64,000 bases of DNA from Carallia brachiata (Eukaryota > Streptophyta > Magnoliopsida > Malpighiales > Rhizophoraceae), in contig JADCRB010000074.1 in assembly GCA_021464245.1 (NCBI GenBank), forward strand, positions 2,004,208 to 2,068,207, given 5' to 3'. Shown in pieces: positions 38,116 through 49,105 of the stretch. A program made the position numbers and the translations under genes. Within the stretch, counting starts at the first letter, position 1; each line of letters begins with the position of its first letter. The notes under the pieces were generated by a model, which searched no databases, was not told where the DNA came from, and saw only the letters and a list, made by a program, of their open reading frames with translations.

Positions 38116-39068
38116 ATCTGATGATTCTAATAGAAAATTACAATTGACATTATAAAAGTCGATTGGAAGGGGGGCGTCAGTTGCAAACTATTCCGTATTA
38201 AAAAACAAAAAAAAAGGAAATTTCGAATAACATTTTTTTCTTGAAAAAAAAATATTAAATATATTTAAGATTTAATTTTTTAAAAAAATAAAAGAAGTTT
38301 TTAATTGTGTTCTTGTTAAATTATCCGTCTACCAGGTAAAGCCCTTCAATTAATTTTGTTTTAATTAATTCCAATATACTGTACTAAACTAAACTGAGAA
38401 AATTAAAAAAAAAAACAGGAATTTTCTCTTCTTTTTGTTATTTTTGTTTCTTAGGTAATTAATGCAGTAATAAATAACGATAATGATAATAATAATAAAG
38501 AAAAAAATTGATAGGTAAATATAGGTGTCATATGTTTGTGTACAGATGCAGTTTTTGTATAGTTACAATATATTTTATACAAAAATAACGATAAAAAGTG
38601 AAATAAAAAAATATTATTATTTTTTATTATATATTTTTTTAATTATAATTATAAAAAATATATTTATAATTATATTAAATCCGAATCTATTCAGTCTGTA
38701 GATATGATGGACGCTTATAATAATCAATCAAAGCACTGACAGCGACAGGGGGAGGGGACACGGCGGGACGAGACGGAACGCTCGTGTAACTCGTGTTCTT
38801 GTGCTAGTGGTTCCGTTCTGTGTGATTTTCGTCCACAAGCTGATGATAACTAAATTACAAAAAAATGATAATGAAAAAAGAGAGAGAGATTGGCGACCCG
38901 GCCTCACTCACGTGGAACCTTCGTAATATGCTTAGCTGTTTTTTTTCTGATTGTTCCAGACTTCCAGCCACTGTCTCTCTGTTAAAAATAAAAAAAATAA
39001 AAAAAGTGGGCAAAAGGCGGGTGTCTGAATACATCATAAAAATATAATTATTGTTCTTTTATAGTTTA
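38116..39068. other. VHA-B upstream region and AT-rich spacer
   Basis: Presumed promoter of VHA-B near 38116-38300, then AT-rich DNA leading to the duplicated host segment. No gene recognised. Confidence 0.5.
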
Positions 39069-39265
39069 TTTTGAATATAAAATTTTAGTGAAAAAAAATT
39101 AGGAAAAAAATATATTTAATATCTATATATTATATTTAAAATTTGTTTTGTTTTAGCATATAATATATAATATCTATATTTTAAATTTTAAAATAATATT
39201 TATTTAATTTTAAATTTTAATTTTGTAATTTTTATTTTATATTTTTTAATATGATTACATTCTTT
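39069..39265 (+). repeat. Left copy of the 197-bp direct duplication flanking the viral insert
   Basis: Starts ttttgaatataaaatttt and ends gattacattcttt. The right copy (46702-46898) has the same length and differs at only three positions by hand count. It is AT-rich host DNA, not viral. Confidence 0.85.
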
Positions 39266-39344
39266 AGGTTGAAAAAGCAAAAGAAAAGATATGAACAATT
39301 GAAACGTGGAGCTCCTAGGATAAATATTGCCTATCTTCTTATGT
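39266..39344. other. 79-bp segment of unknown origin at the left insert junction
   Basis: Lies between the host duplication and the viral leader repeat and has no second copy in the window. One + frame stays open through it and is very lysine-rich (KKQKKRYEQLKRG). It may be filler from a part of the viral polyprotein missing here, or unrelated filler DNA. Confidence 0.4.
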
Positions 39345-39504
39345 TGGTCCAGAAAAAGAAGAGAATAGAGAGAACTGAATATGATCTCAATCAGCTAAAA
39401 GAATATGCTTCTGGATTATACATCTAAAAGAGTGTGAGTTTATCTAGTCTGTATTACTAGAATAAAGAGTATAATAGATTGTGTGTGAGAAATTTGAAAG
39501 GGTT
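39345..39504 (+). repeat. Viral leader, left copy of terminal repeat
   Basis: 160 bp starting tggtccagaaaaagaag; differs from 46005-46164 at four positions by hand count. It precedes ORF1 and contains no ATG-initiated ORF of note. Confidence 0.85.
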
Positions 39505-39623
39505 TTTAGAAGTGTTGGTCAGCTAGGAGTTCCGTTGGTCAGCCGGAAAAGTACGCAGGTAGCGGAAAAGGTGGTCCCGGAAGGTGGTCCCATTTCTAGA
39601 ACTTTGTTCAGGTAATTCACACT

Positions 39624-40729
39624 ATGTCTATTTTTACTCAAAGTTTTAGTAAAGCAGCTAGTACCTCATCCTCTCATGATGATAATTTACCAGATATAGT
39701 TGACTATAATAGGCATAATATGCAAATAGCTAAAATAGAACAAGCTTTACATAATTGGAATATCCCAAAACAAGCTAAAAAGGATATATATCAAATAGGT
39801 AGATTTGATAGTTGGAAACATGATTATATCATTGATACTTGTGAAAAAACTCTACATGTAAATCCAAATGTTCAAGAAATTAGTTTATTAGATGAATCTG
39901 TCATTGATAAATACAAAGAATCTAATCAATTTATACATATTGGAATGGTACAGATAGCTCTCAAACCATTACACCGACTGTGAATTGATACACCTATTCT
40001 TATGTGCCTGCGGGATGCTAGACTATTGGATTTTCAACAATCTTTACATGCTGTATTTGAATCTAATTTAGTTAAGGCCCTGTATATTTTAATTGTTATC
40101 CTGGGTATTCGACTTCTTTGTTTGATGCAAATATAACTAAAAGTTTGGTTTTAAATCTCCAAGTTCCAGATAATATGTTACCAGGATCAAGGAATATTGC
40201 ATTAATATATCGTATATATTATAAAATAATGCCAACAACATTATCTCCAAAAGCATTGATGAAATCACCAAAAGGTCAAACATTATTAGTTGAAGTAAAT
40301 AGTGAAAGATCATTTGTTGAAACACCGAAGGTAATAGATTGGAATCAAGTTACATTTCCAGATAAATGGGTATTATCTAATATTCAAGTCCCAAGACCAA
40401 TAGCACCAAGAATAAACCCAGCTCAAATATTACAGGATGAACATGGTAATGTAGAAATAATATTTCCTTCTAGAAGAATGGAACATTTAAGAATATCCTC
40501 TTTTAGAAAATCTACTAGCAGCATACCATCTCATACACCTTCTACTTCAAGTACAATACATATTCCTAAATCTAATATAACAGAACCTATAAAAATAACT
40601 AATCCCCTATCTGGAGTAGACTTTCATCAACCAATTCCACATCCAATATATCATGTCCAGCAAAAAGAATCTTCTGCATCTGGTCCATCTTCACCTACAC
40701 CTAGTGATATGCAAAGTCAATTACATTAA
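39624..40729 (+). pseudogene. Pararetroviral ORF1 5' part: movement protein, broken
   Basis: The frame from 39624 to 39983 and the frame from 40118 to 40729 are two pieces of one movement (30K-type) protein, which widens plasmodesmata for virus passage. The first piece ends at a stop near 39981. The intervening sequence remains protein-like up to a frameshift near 40080, after which the second frame carries the typical hydrophobic core (NIALIYRIYYKIMP) and a Ser/Pro-rich tail. It ends with TAA at 40729, before the next piece begins at 40797. The movement-protein call rests on position and overall character and is weaker than the RT call. Confidence 0.65.
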
Positions 40730-40796
40730 TGACTTTTAAAATTAATCGAGAGGAAATAAATAATGAATTTAATTCTGAAAAAATAAATTAAGAAGA

Positions 40797-42954
40797 ATGG
40801 AATTCTTTACTAATACTACTTCTGAGCAACGACAAATATTAAAAGATCAATTTTATAAAGACCTTGAACAATATCAACAAATATTACCTTTCTTCGAATG
40901 GTATGATATCCATAGATATGCACATGGTGAAATTAGTATTAATGTTTTACAAACTCAAATGCAAGAATGGGAAACTATTACTCATAATAAAGTTATCTCT
41001 ATTCATCCCCCGGTAGAGGAGTATACATTTAAACAACATGGCCAAATAGTCATTGCCTCACCTTTTAAAATGTCTGCTATTGATCCTAATTCACCTATAA
41101 TCACTCAAAAAGATATAAGAAATATTCATCATCAAGCGAACTATACTAATAAAACATTGCATACTATATCTCAACAACTAAATAATATTGAAACAAATAT
41201 TATAATACAAAGTCCTCCACCTAGCTATCCATCAACATCAACTCATAAAAAATTGTCTTTAGAACAACCTTTATTTCAAATCCCTGAAACACCTCCTAAA
41301 TTACAATTAAAACAAAATCTTACTAATACCAATCTTTTAAATGAAATCACTAAAAGATTAGAAAGTTTAAAAGTTCAAGATCCGAAAATACAAGTTATAA
41401 ATAAAACAGAATATAGTGATACTAGTGACTCTGACAATCAAATAAATAAAAATTTATTAACTATTGAAGATTTAGAAGAACAATTTCAGGAATCAATGTA
41501 TATTAATAAAATAAAAGGACATATTAGGAATACTTCACAAAAGCATTATCCAAGATATGAAACTTATTATTATTATCCGCGACCCTCATTACCAGATATA
41601 TTAACAGAAGAAAAATTAGCTAATCCAATATCCCAATTTATAGCAGATGGAGTTTTTGAATGGAATATTGATGGCATGAGTGAACGTAATATATTGCAAG
41701 TAATAGAACAAATGACTATAGCTGCTACTGCTTATAAACATAGAAATAATACTGATAAAACTGTTGCATGGAATTTAGTATCAGGATTTACGGGAGCCCC
41801 TAGATTAGTTATAAATTATAAACCATTGAATAAAGTACTAGAATGGATTAGATACCCAATACCTAATAAAAGAGATTTGATTAAAAGGCTAAATAATGCA
41901 GTTATATTTTCTAAATTTGATATAAAATCAGGATATTGGCAAATACAAATAAATGAACGGGATAAATATAAAACTGCTTTTACAGTTCCTTTTGGATATT
42001 ATGAATGGAATGTTATGCCCTTTGGTTTAAAAAATGTACGATCTGAATTCCAAAATATAATGAATGACATATTTAATCCATATACAAAATTCACAATAGT
42101 CTATATAGATGATGTGTTAGTTTTCTCAAAAACTTTAACTGAATATTTTACTCATTTAAGAAAATTTTTGAATATAGTCAAACAAAATGGTTTAGTAATA
42201 TTTGCTAAAAAAATGAAATTATTTGAAGTTGAAACAAGATTTTTAGGATATAATATTCATGAAGGAAAAATAACACCAATATATAGGTCAATAGAATTTG
42301 TTGATAAATTTCCTGATGAAATAAAAGATAAAAAAACAATTACAAAGGTTTTTAGGATGTCTGAATTATGTAGCAGATTTTATACCCAACCTTAGAACTA
42401 TATGTGCTCCTTTGTATCATAGATTAAGAGATTCTCCTCCTTCTTGGGATACTAATATGACTAATATAGTTAAAAAGATAAAAGTCTTAGTAAAACATTT
42501 ACCTTGTTTAGGAATACCTGATGAAAATGCCTTTCTTATAATAGAAACAGATGCTTCTGATATAGGATATGGTGGAATATTAAAACAACGAAAAGATAGT
42601 CAAAAGAATAAAGAAACCATTGTTAGATATTATTCAGGAATATGGCATGGTCCTCAAGAAAAATATTCAACTGTGAAAAAAGAAGTATTAGCAATAGTAC
42701 TTTGCATCATGGCATTTCAAGATGATGTTTTTAACAAAAAATTTCTATTACGAGTTGATTGTAAGTCTGCAAAGTTTATTTTAGAAAAAGATGTTAAAAA
42801 TTTGGTTTCAAAACAGATTTTTGCCAGATGGCAAGCATTGGTTTCTAATTTTGATTTTACAATAGAATATATTAATGAAAAATCTAACTCTTTGCCTGAT
42901 TTTCTGTCTAGAGAATTTCTCAAGAATCATGAGCAAGCAGAAAGTAACTCGTGA
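40797..42954 (+). pseudogene. Pararetroviral ORF1 3' part: coat protein start fused by deletion to RT-RNase H, broken
   Basis: Residues from 40797 give a coiled, polar region and then the start of a coat-protein-like domain (GVFEWNIDGMSERNILQVIE, ending near WNLVSGFTG at about 41797). The frame then passes without interruption into reverse transcriptase (LVINYKPLN, FSKFDIKSGYWQI, VPFGYYEWNVMPFGL, catalytic YIDD near 42100). The rest of the coat protein, its zinc knuckle, the aspartic protease and the start of RT are therefore missing. A frameshift near 42340 leads to the second frame (42412-42954) with RNase H blocks ETDASDIGYGG, KKEVLAIV, VDCKSA and DFLSREF. Non-functional. Confidence 0.88.
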
Positions 42955-45797
42955 TTTCTTTAAATTGAATGGAGCGTCGAATATTTCCCCAACCTCAAAT
43001 AGTCCAATTTCTTTGAGGCCTAATGCGTCGAATAGATCTGCGTCGAATACTTTGAATATAGATTTGAATAACCAATTCTCTGTGTTAGGAAAAATCCCTT
43101 CTGCATCCAAACCACAAACTAGTCCCAGAAATTATAAAGATATCCTTCAACTAAAACCTCCAGCTGCTCCTTCTACTTCTTCTACTCTCCCATATAGACC
43201 TCCTTCACCAGATCCTGAATATATCATTAAGGATGTTGAACATATTTGTGTTCTTGAATCAGAATATCAGAATATTCCCCTTTCAGACATTCTTGCCAAA
43301 ATGTTCCCCAAAAATACTGCCTTTCTTCCTCAAGCTTTCAAAAAGAATAGAAAGTTTTATGAATATATCTTGGTAGACACTGTTTCAGCAGATATTGAGC
43401 ATACTCTTGACAAAGACCAAGAAATTCAATATTCCAAAATGAATATTAAAAGAGTAATTACCCTGCCTGAATGGATCAAAATGATTGAAGATCAAACCCA
43501 GCAATTCACCCAAATTCTACATGATTCTCTTCTTAGCAGATCACAGCATATCCCTGAATTCCTTTTGAATCAAAAGAATATTCCTCCCATGTATAGATAT
43601 ATGAAATTCACAAGTCCATATGATCCCATGTGTTATAATTATTATGACTACATCACAGCTCGGAATACTACCTTAATGGTAGGTAGTTACCGACACTCTT
43701 GGTTCCTTCGAATACTCAGTGACTGTCCCAGAATATTTCCTGCCTGGTTTCATTCATGGTGGTTAAGATTTGGACTGTCTTGTTGGAAAATTCACACCTC
43801 ATGCATACATTAAGAAATTGTTACTAAGTGTGAATTCATGTTTTGATGATGAGTGTTTTGATAATGAATTATGAACCAATCTAACATAAGTACGAGTGAA
43901 TTTCATTTGTATGTTCTTCAAGTATACAATTCAAGTTCAAGAAGTCCAAAGAGGTACACATATGCCATCTTACACGTGCATGGAAGATAAATATCACATT
44001 GGGCCTTATTAAGCTACTATCTTATAAAGACAGCATAAGAGCAAATCTGTTTGGACAGATTTCAGGTACTAAACTCACTCACTTGAGATATATTTTGGGC
44101 CTAAAATATATATTTTGGCAGGACTATAAGTCTAGTTTCAAATGAGCTTGGTCGTGCAATTTTTGGAGCCCTAGAGAAAAACTTCTGAATTTTATACCAA
44201 GAGGGTGCAAGCTGTCAGGAACTTTCAGTGCACATGGAGTGAATTGCAACGGCTGCCTAGAAGAGCACACGACGAATTTGAATGTGAAATTTTGTGTGTA
44301 GATTCTTTGTTCTGTCTATTAATCAATGCAAAAAGAATCGCATCAAAATTCAAAGCCATCTGCAAGATATTACCGTTCTACTAAAAGTGTGCAGACTGTC
44401 TAACGGAACTTTAACGTCTGTATTCAAACATTTATTTGACTATGCTATACTCATTCAAAAATAGTCAAATTTGGTAGGTAGAGAGCTCTGACAGTCTACT
44501 AAATAACAAAAAAGGAATCGAAATTTTTGAAGCTGTCTGTATCAAGTTATAGCCGTTCAACCAGAAGGTGTCAAACAAGAGAGAATCAATGCAAAGCTGT
44601 CAAGAGGGAAACAACAAGGTATGCATATGCAACCCATGGCAACGGCTCTAACAAGTTGCTAACCTATCTTGCAGCTACTTAAACATCACTTGAAGATGTT
44701 TTACTGGAGAAGAAAGTTATATTCAACCATTGCACAATCTCTCTCAAGGCAAAAAGGCTTTCTTTACTCTAAGTGCTTTTATTGTAAAACTAGCATTCAA
44801 GCTAGTAAGTTTCATTTGTATTGTAATACATTGTGAGAATAGGTGAGAGCTCTCAAGTGGGACTTGTGAGGATCATCTTGTAAGGAGTTAGGGTTGAACT
44901 CCAAGAAGGAAAACCTAAAAGAAAAGGGAAAGTGGTGTTGGCAAGTGGGACTTGTGCAACAAGCGTTTTGAAGGCGGACGCAAGGGTGTTTGCGGAGTCT
45001 TCTTGTAAACTGTACGGTGGTGATTGGTGCGCCCAAAGGCACCCCATAGTTGAACTCTCAAGAATCTCCAAGAGAGGGATTGTTGAGAAGACCAAGGACG
45101 TAACCATTTGGTGAACCTTGTAAAAATCGGTATTGTATTTCTTTCAATCTCTTGTCTACATTCATTTGCAGAAATTTTTATTTGAAGATTTCATTGGTAA
45201 AGCCTATTCACCCCCCCTCTAGGCTTCACCCAAGGGACCAACATGTCTGAACAAGTCTTTCCCTCCAAAACTCTTGATGAATATAAACTCTTTTTTGATG
45301 CAATTCATGAACTCTCAATCGCCCATACCTGATATTTTACTATGACATTTGATATCCCATGGATCATGAAATGGAATTTTGCTATTCAAAAAATGCATCC
45401 TTCTCCATATCCTCCCTCTCTGGTTCGGAATATCCAAGTTAAATTGTGGAAAAAGCTTCCTGATGACAAAGCATGTCCCAATATAGTTTCGCAATGGTTA
45501 ATCAAACAACAAGTTCGCAGCCCTCGTGATGATATTCCTCTGAAGATGCCATTTTCAAAGAAAAAATTTCAAGACAACCTATCCACTGCCAGTTCTAAAG
45601 AAGAATATAAGAAAAGATTGATGGAAGCCCTGTCAGAATTATCTCAAGAAGATGAAAACCCAATAATTCAATCACCAATAATTTCTCCTGGAGCATATCC
45701 CTCTCAGCACAGTAATGAAGATCCTGATTATGACCTTGGAAGTGACTATGCACATATGATGGAAGAGCTGTATCCGACAAGACTTCCTCAAAGATAA
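42929..45797 (+). pseudogene. Pararetroviral ORF2, interrupted by a solo LTR
   Basis: The ATG at 42929 overlaps the last 26 bases of the RNase H frame. The first part (to about 43820) encodes a Ser/Pro-rich N-terminus and a globular region of unknown function; near 43680 the better protein-like frame appears to shift. The ORF is then split by the insert 43829-45243. It resumes at about 45244, has a stop near 45330, and continues from 45342 to 45797 (blocks WIMKWNFAIQKMHP, KLPDDKACPNIVSQWLIKQQ, acidic end). No homology to a characterised protein is recognised. Confidence 0.7.
43829..45243 (+). mobile_element. Solo LTR, copia/SIRE-like, nested in viral ORF2
   Basis: Starts TGTGAATTCATG and ends GGGACCAACA, about 1415 bp, in + orientation. 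Just before the end it has the C-rich word tattcaccccccctctaggc, typical of the 3' end of long plant copia LTRs. No primer binding site (tggtatcagagc) follows; the sequence returns directly to viral ORF2, so only one LTR remains. A perfect 5-bp target duplication was not found, so the ends may be off by a few bases or decayed. Confidence 0.6.
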
Positions 45798-45877
45798 GGC
45801 AACAATAAATATCTGAATGACAGCCACCATCACATCATTAATAATGCATGCCAGCTAAGTGATATCAACGTATGCAG

Positions 45878-45955
45878 TGACGTCAGCAATAATAATGTAT
45901 AGACAGCTGTCGTAACAGCTGTCATCATGAATAGTGTTTTTTGTAATATAAATAG
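45878..45955 (+). promoter_or_regulatory. Pararetroviral promoter: as-1-like site, E-box palindromes and TATA
   Basis: TGACGTCA at 45878-45885 is a perfect as-1/CRE-type bZIP site, as in caulimovirus promoters. Two CAGCTG palindromes follow (gacagctgtc at 45902, acagctgtc at 45915), then TATAAATAG at 45947-45955. The expected start site lies near 45980, just before the second leader copy at 46005. Activity is inferred. Confidence 0.65.
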
Positions 45956-46004
45956 CATGCCAAATCTCCATATGAGAGGCAGAACCACTTACTCTCTTCT
46001 CCAC

Positions 46005-46164
46005 TGGTCCAAAAAAAGAAGAGAATAGAGAGAACTGAATATGATCTCAATCAGCTAAAAGAATATGCTTCTGGATTATACATCTAAAAGAGTGTGAGTT
46101 TATCTAGTCTGTATTACTAGAATGAAGAGTGTAATAGATTGTGTGCGAGAAATTTGAAAGGGTT
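46005..46164 (+). repeat. Viral leader, right copy of terminal repeat
   Basis: 160 bp matching 39345-39504; stops at ggtt, four bases that are also shared with the start of the inverted ORF2 piece that follows. Confidence 0.85.
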
Positions 46165-46367
46165 GTCTTGAAATTTTTTCTTTGAAAATGGCATCTTCAG
46201 AGGAATATCATCACGAGGGCTGCGAACTTGTTGTTTGATTAACCATTGCGAAACCATATTGGGACATGCTTTGTCATCAGGAAGCTTTTTCCACCATTTA
46301 ACTTGGATATTCCGAACCAGAGAGGGAGGATATGGAGAAGGATGCATTTTTTGAATAGCAAAATTCC
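46161..46367 (-). repeat. Inverted ORF2 fragment A
   Basis: Reverse complement of ORF2 bases 45373-45579 (207 bp, same length), with a few substitutions. Both inverted fragments share a Leu-to-Trp difference (KWWKK against KLWKK), suggesting they came from another viral genome copy. Confidence 0.85.
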
Positions 46368-46710
46368 AGGATCTTCATTGCTGTGCTGAGAGGGATATGC
46401 TCCAGGAGAAATTATTGGTGATTGAATTATTGGGTCTTCATCTTCTTGAGATAATTCTGACAGGGCTTCCATCAATCTTTTCTTATTTTCTTCTTTAGAA
46501 CTGGCAGTGGATAGGTTGTCTTGAAATTTTTTCTTTGAAAATGGCATCTTTAGAGGAATATCATCACGAGGGCTGCGAACTTGTTGTTTGATTAACCATT
46601 GTGAAACTATATTGGGACATGCTTTGTCATCAGGAAGCTTTTTCCACCATTTAACTTGGATATTCCGAACCAGAGAATGAGGATATGGAGAAGGATGCAT
46701 TTTTTGAATA
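46368..46710 (-). repeat. Inverted ORF2 fragment B
   Basis: Reverse complement of ORF2 bases 45383-45725 (343 bp, same length). It overlaps in content with fragment A, so the same ORF2 part is present twice in tandem in antisense. Its right end merges with host DNA at a shared ttttgaata. Confidence 0.85.
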
Positions 46711-46898
46711 TAAAATTTTAGTGAAAAAAAATTAGGAAAAAAATATATTTAATATCTATATATTATATTTAAAATTTGTTTTGTTTTAGCATATAATATA
46801 TAATATCTATATTTTAAATTTTAAAATAACATTTATTTAATTTTAAATTTTAATTTTTTATTTTTTATTTTATATTTTTTAATATGATTACATTCTTT
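46702..46898 (+). repeat. Right copy of the 197-bp host duplication
   Basis: Matches 39069-39265 with three differences by hand count; after cattcttt the flanks diverge (aggttg on the left, tatttttaacg on the right). Confidence 0.85.
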
Positions 46899-48739
46899 TA
46901 TTTTTAACGTGATTACATTTTTTTAATTTCTTAGTATGATTACACTCGGTACGCTATCTTTTACTGGGAAAAAAAAAAAAAGACTCCATGCTTTTGGTTA
47001 CTTTATTTTTGCTTTTTCTTTTTCTACGGAGCTAAAAAAATCCCAATCCTTATAAATTTGTATGCCTCTTTATTTTGTCGGGTTGAGATTTTGCAAATAA
47101 ATATTTTTTTTATTGATTAGGATGGTTCACGAGCTACCCCTCTCACTTTTATGAATTCAACACTTTAATCTCAAAATTAAAATTTAAAATATCTATAATA
47201 AAAATTTAAGTATTAATCTCTATAATATTCTTAATAATAATTTTAAAAATAAAAATATAATTTATTAACCCCTAAAATATCTTCTAAAAAACTTTCTGCC
47301 AATTGTGTAAGCAGACTAAATAAATAAAAGATGAATTAAATTGTAAGAACAATTGTATCATATAACAGAAAAGTTATAATTCTAGATCCAAGGGAGTGCT
47401 AGACACATCAACATCAATATCCTCATAATATAAAATTAGAAATCGATAAATCAAAAATTAGAAGCATATAATTATCAAAGATAATGAGTCAATGACAAGT
47501 TAACGTGCATTTCACATTAGTAATTCGAATTCAATCTTTACATTTGTGTCCTCCTTCAACAAATGGTTGAGTACTCTTAGGTGGGACAAAAACTCTGCAG
47601 CAACATTAAATTTTAGAATTATTGTAGTTTTCAGTGAATGAGTCATTTGTAGACAATCAGTTTTACTGGTATTCAGTTAGTAGATTTATTCTTTTAAAAA
47701 TAATTAAATAAAATATTATAAATAAAAATTACTTTATTATTAATTTATAAATATGTCAATTGATATACTAAAATAAATTTTTTTTATCAAAAAAAGAGAG
47801 GTAGAAGCAAATATTGCATCGAACAGGTTCACTCGTGACCGCCGGGCGTCACAGTAGCGTAACTTTTGCTGTTGGCCCAAAAGTTATTACATCTAGTCTT
47901 AGGATCCACTCAAACACAAGACCGAACAGAAGATATGTTACTAATTTAATTGGTAGATCAATAGTTAGTTTGATTGGACTAATGTCAGGAATAATTTTTG
48001 ATTTGTTTTTTTTATATAGAAATAAACTTTTATTTTGATAATTTTTTTCTTTTAAACTCAAATAAAAATTATTCTTTTTTCTTTACGTTTAGATGAATGT
48101 AAAATCTTTCCTTATTGTATTTTTTTATTAAAAAAGGATTCAGTCTAATTCAACTGAATCTTTGAATTGGATGAGTTCAAAAATTTAGTCAGATCGACCG
48201 AATTTTTTCGGTTCAAAGGCTCAAGTGGTTTAATAATTATGGTTAGGCCTTCAAGCTTCACTAAGGGAGAAAGTAACGGGAAAATGGAATTGGTCTGGGG
48301 TCTGATCTCATTGAAGCCTAACAATCAAGCTATGCGGAGAGTTTGGATATGTGGATCAGCTTCCTCTACCCGTATTATTATGGCAAAAAAACATCCTTCT
48401 CCAAAGGAAGTCTGCAACTTTGGTTGGCCGTTTCCAGTCCTGACACATACGACATCTTTCTTGTGCAATAGGGTCCTATCCTATTACTCCCACATCCACC
48501 AGTTTGATCTGCAATACGAGTTCATATCGAGCAGATGACACCCAATTCGGGAAGGGGTTGATGCCCAGAGCCCAGTTCATCATCAGACAACAAGCTTATT
48601 TATTTGTATATTACTATTTTGATCCCAAAATAAATTATGCCGACCTTGGAATGCAATTGGGGAAGAATCTATTAGCTAACTCATGAGATAAGAAATTAAA
48701 AAGACAAGGAAAAAAAAAAGAGAGAGAGATATTATCATA
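46899..48739. other. Intergenic, no gene recognised
   Basis: AT-rich. 48230-48690 is less AT-rich and holds two overlapping open frames (48167-48538 and 48504-48686) without a recognisable family; it may be an old gene or transposon remnant. Confidence 0.4.
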
Positions 48740-49105
48740 TACCTTGAATACCACTGCAGGGCCACCAAAGCCATTGCAACATCTTCAGGAATGGTAACTT
48801 CAAAAACCGTGAAAACGACCCCCAATACAGAATTCCACAAAACGATGGTAAAAAATTTGGTCCTTGCAATCTTAATCGCAGATCACATCCAGAAACAACC
48901 GTAAGGGAAAACTACAAGTACCCGAAGTGCCTCACACACACATTTAACAAAGAACGACTAAAGTATTCTCACAAAAAAAAAAAAAACATAGATGAGTAAA
49001 GAAAAGATCTGGTTGCAGTTGCAGAGTGAGCGTCCCAAGACCAGCCCAGCCAAAACCAACGATAACGAACTTTTTTTTCTTCCTAGTCCTAGAAATCGTA
49101 TCCAT
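48740..49105 (-). pseudogene. Possible gene fragment with FAD/NAD-binding start
   Basis: On the minus strand an ATG at 49105 opens a frame reading KKKKFVIVGFGWAGLGT, a beta strand followed by GxGxxG, the usual start of the Rossmann FAD-binding fold in amine-oxidase/phytoene-desaturase-like proteins (often GWAGLG in plants). After about 45 residues the frame loses this character. A TATA-like tttatatatt lies about 65 bp upstream. Further down, near 48840-48740, another open stretch (FTVFEVTIPEDVAMALVALQ) ends at a possible donor. Either a truncated pseudogene or chance; the dinucleotide-binding motif is the only solid sign. Confidence 0.3.

Larger units (their letters stand above)
39345..46710 (+). 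mobile_element. Degraded endogenous pararetrovirus (Caulimoviridae, Florendovirus-like)
   Basis: Order on +: leader, ORF1 (movement protein, coat protein start, reverse transcriptase, RNase H), ORF2, promoter, second copy of the leader, then two inverted ORF2 pieces. Because the leader occurs at both ends (39345-39504 and 46005-46164), the insert holds slightly more than one circular genome unit. There is no integrase and there are no LTRs, as expected for this family. An ORF2 overlapping the end of the RT-RNase H ORF is the arrangement described for florendoviruses; a petuvirus-like origin is the alternative. All ORFs carry stops or frameshifts, an internal deletion removes the protease region, and ORF2 is split by a solo LTR. 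The insert cannot produce a functional virus as it stands. Confidence 0.85.

Noticed and set aside
43824..45248. Target duplication for the solo LTR (ctaag against tgtct; aattg against acatg)
   Set aside because: The pairs do not match well enough to claim.
46117..46700. Two minus-strand open frames looking like separate genes
   Set aside because: They are inverted copies of viral ORF2, described as fragments A and B.
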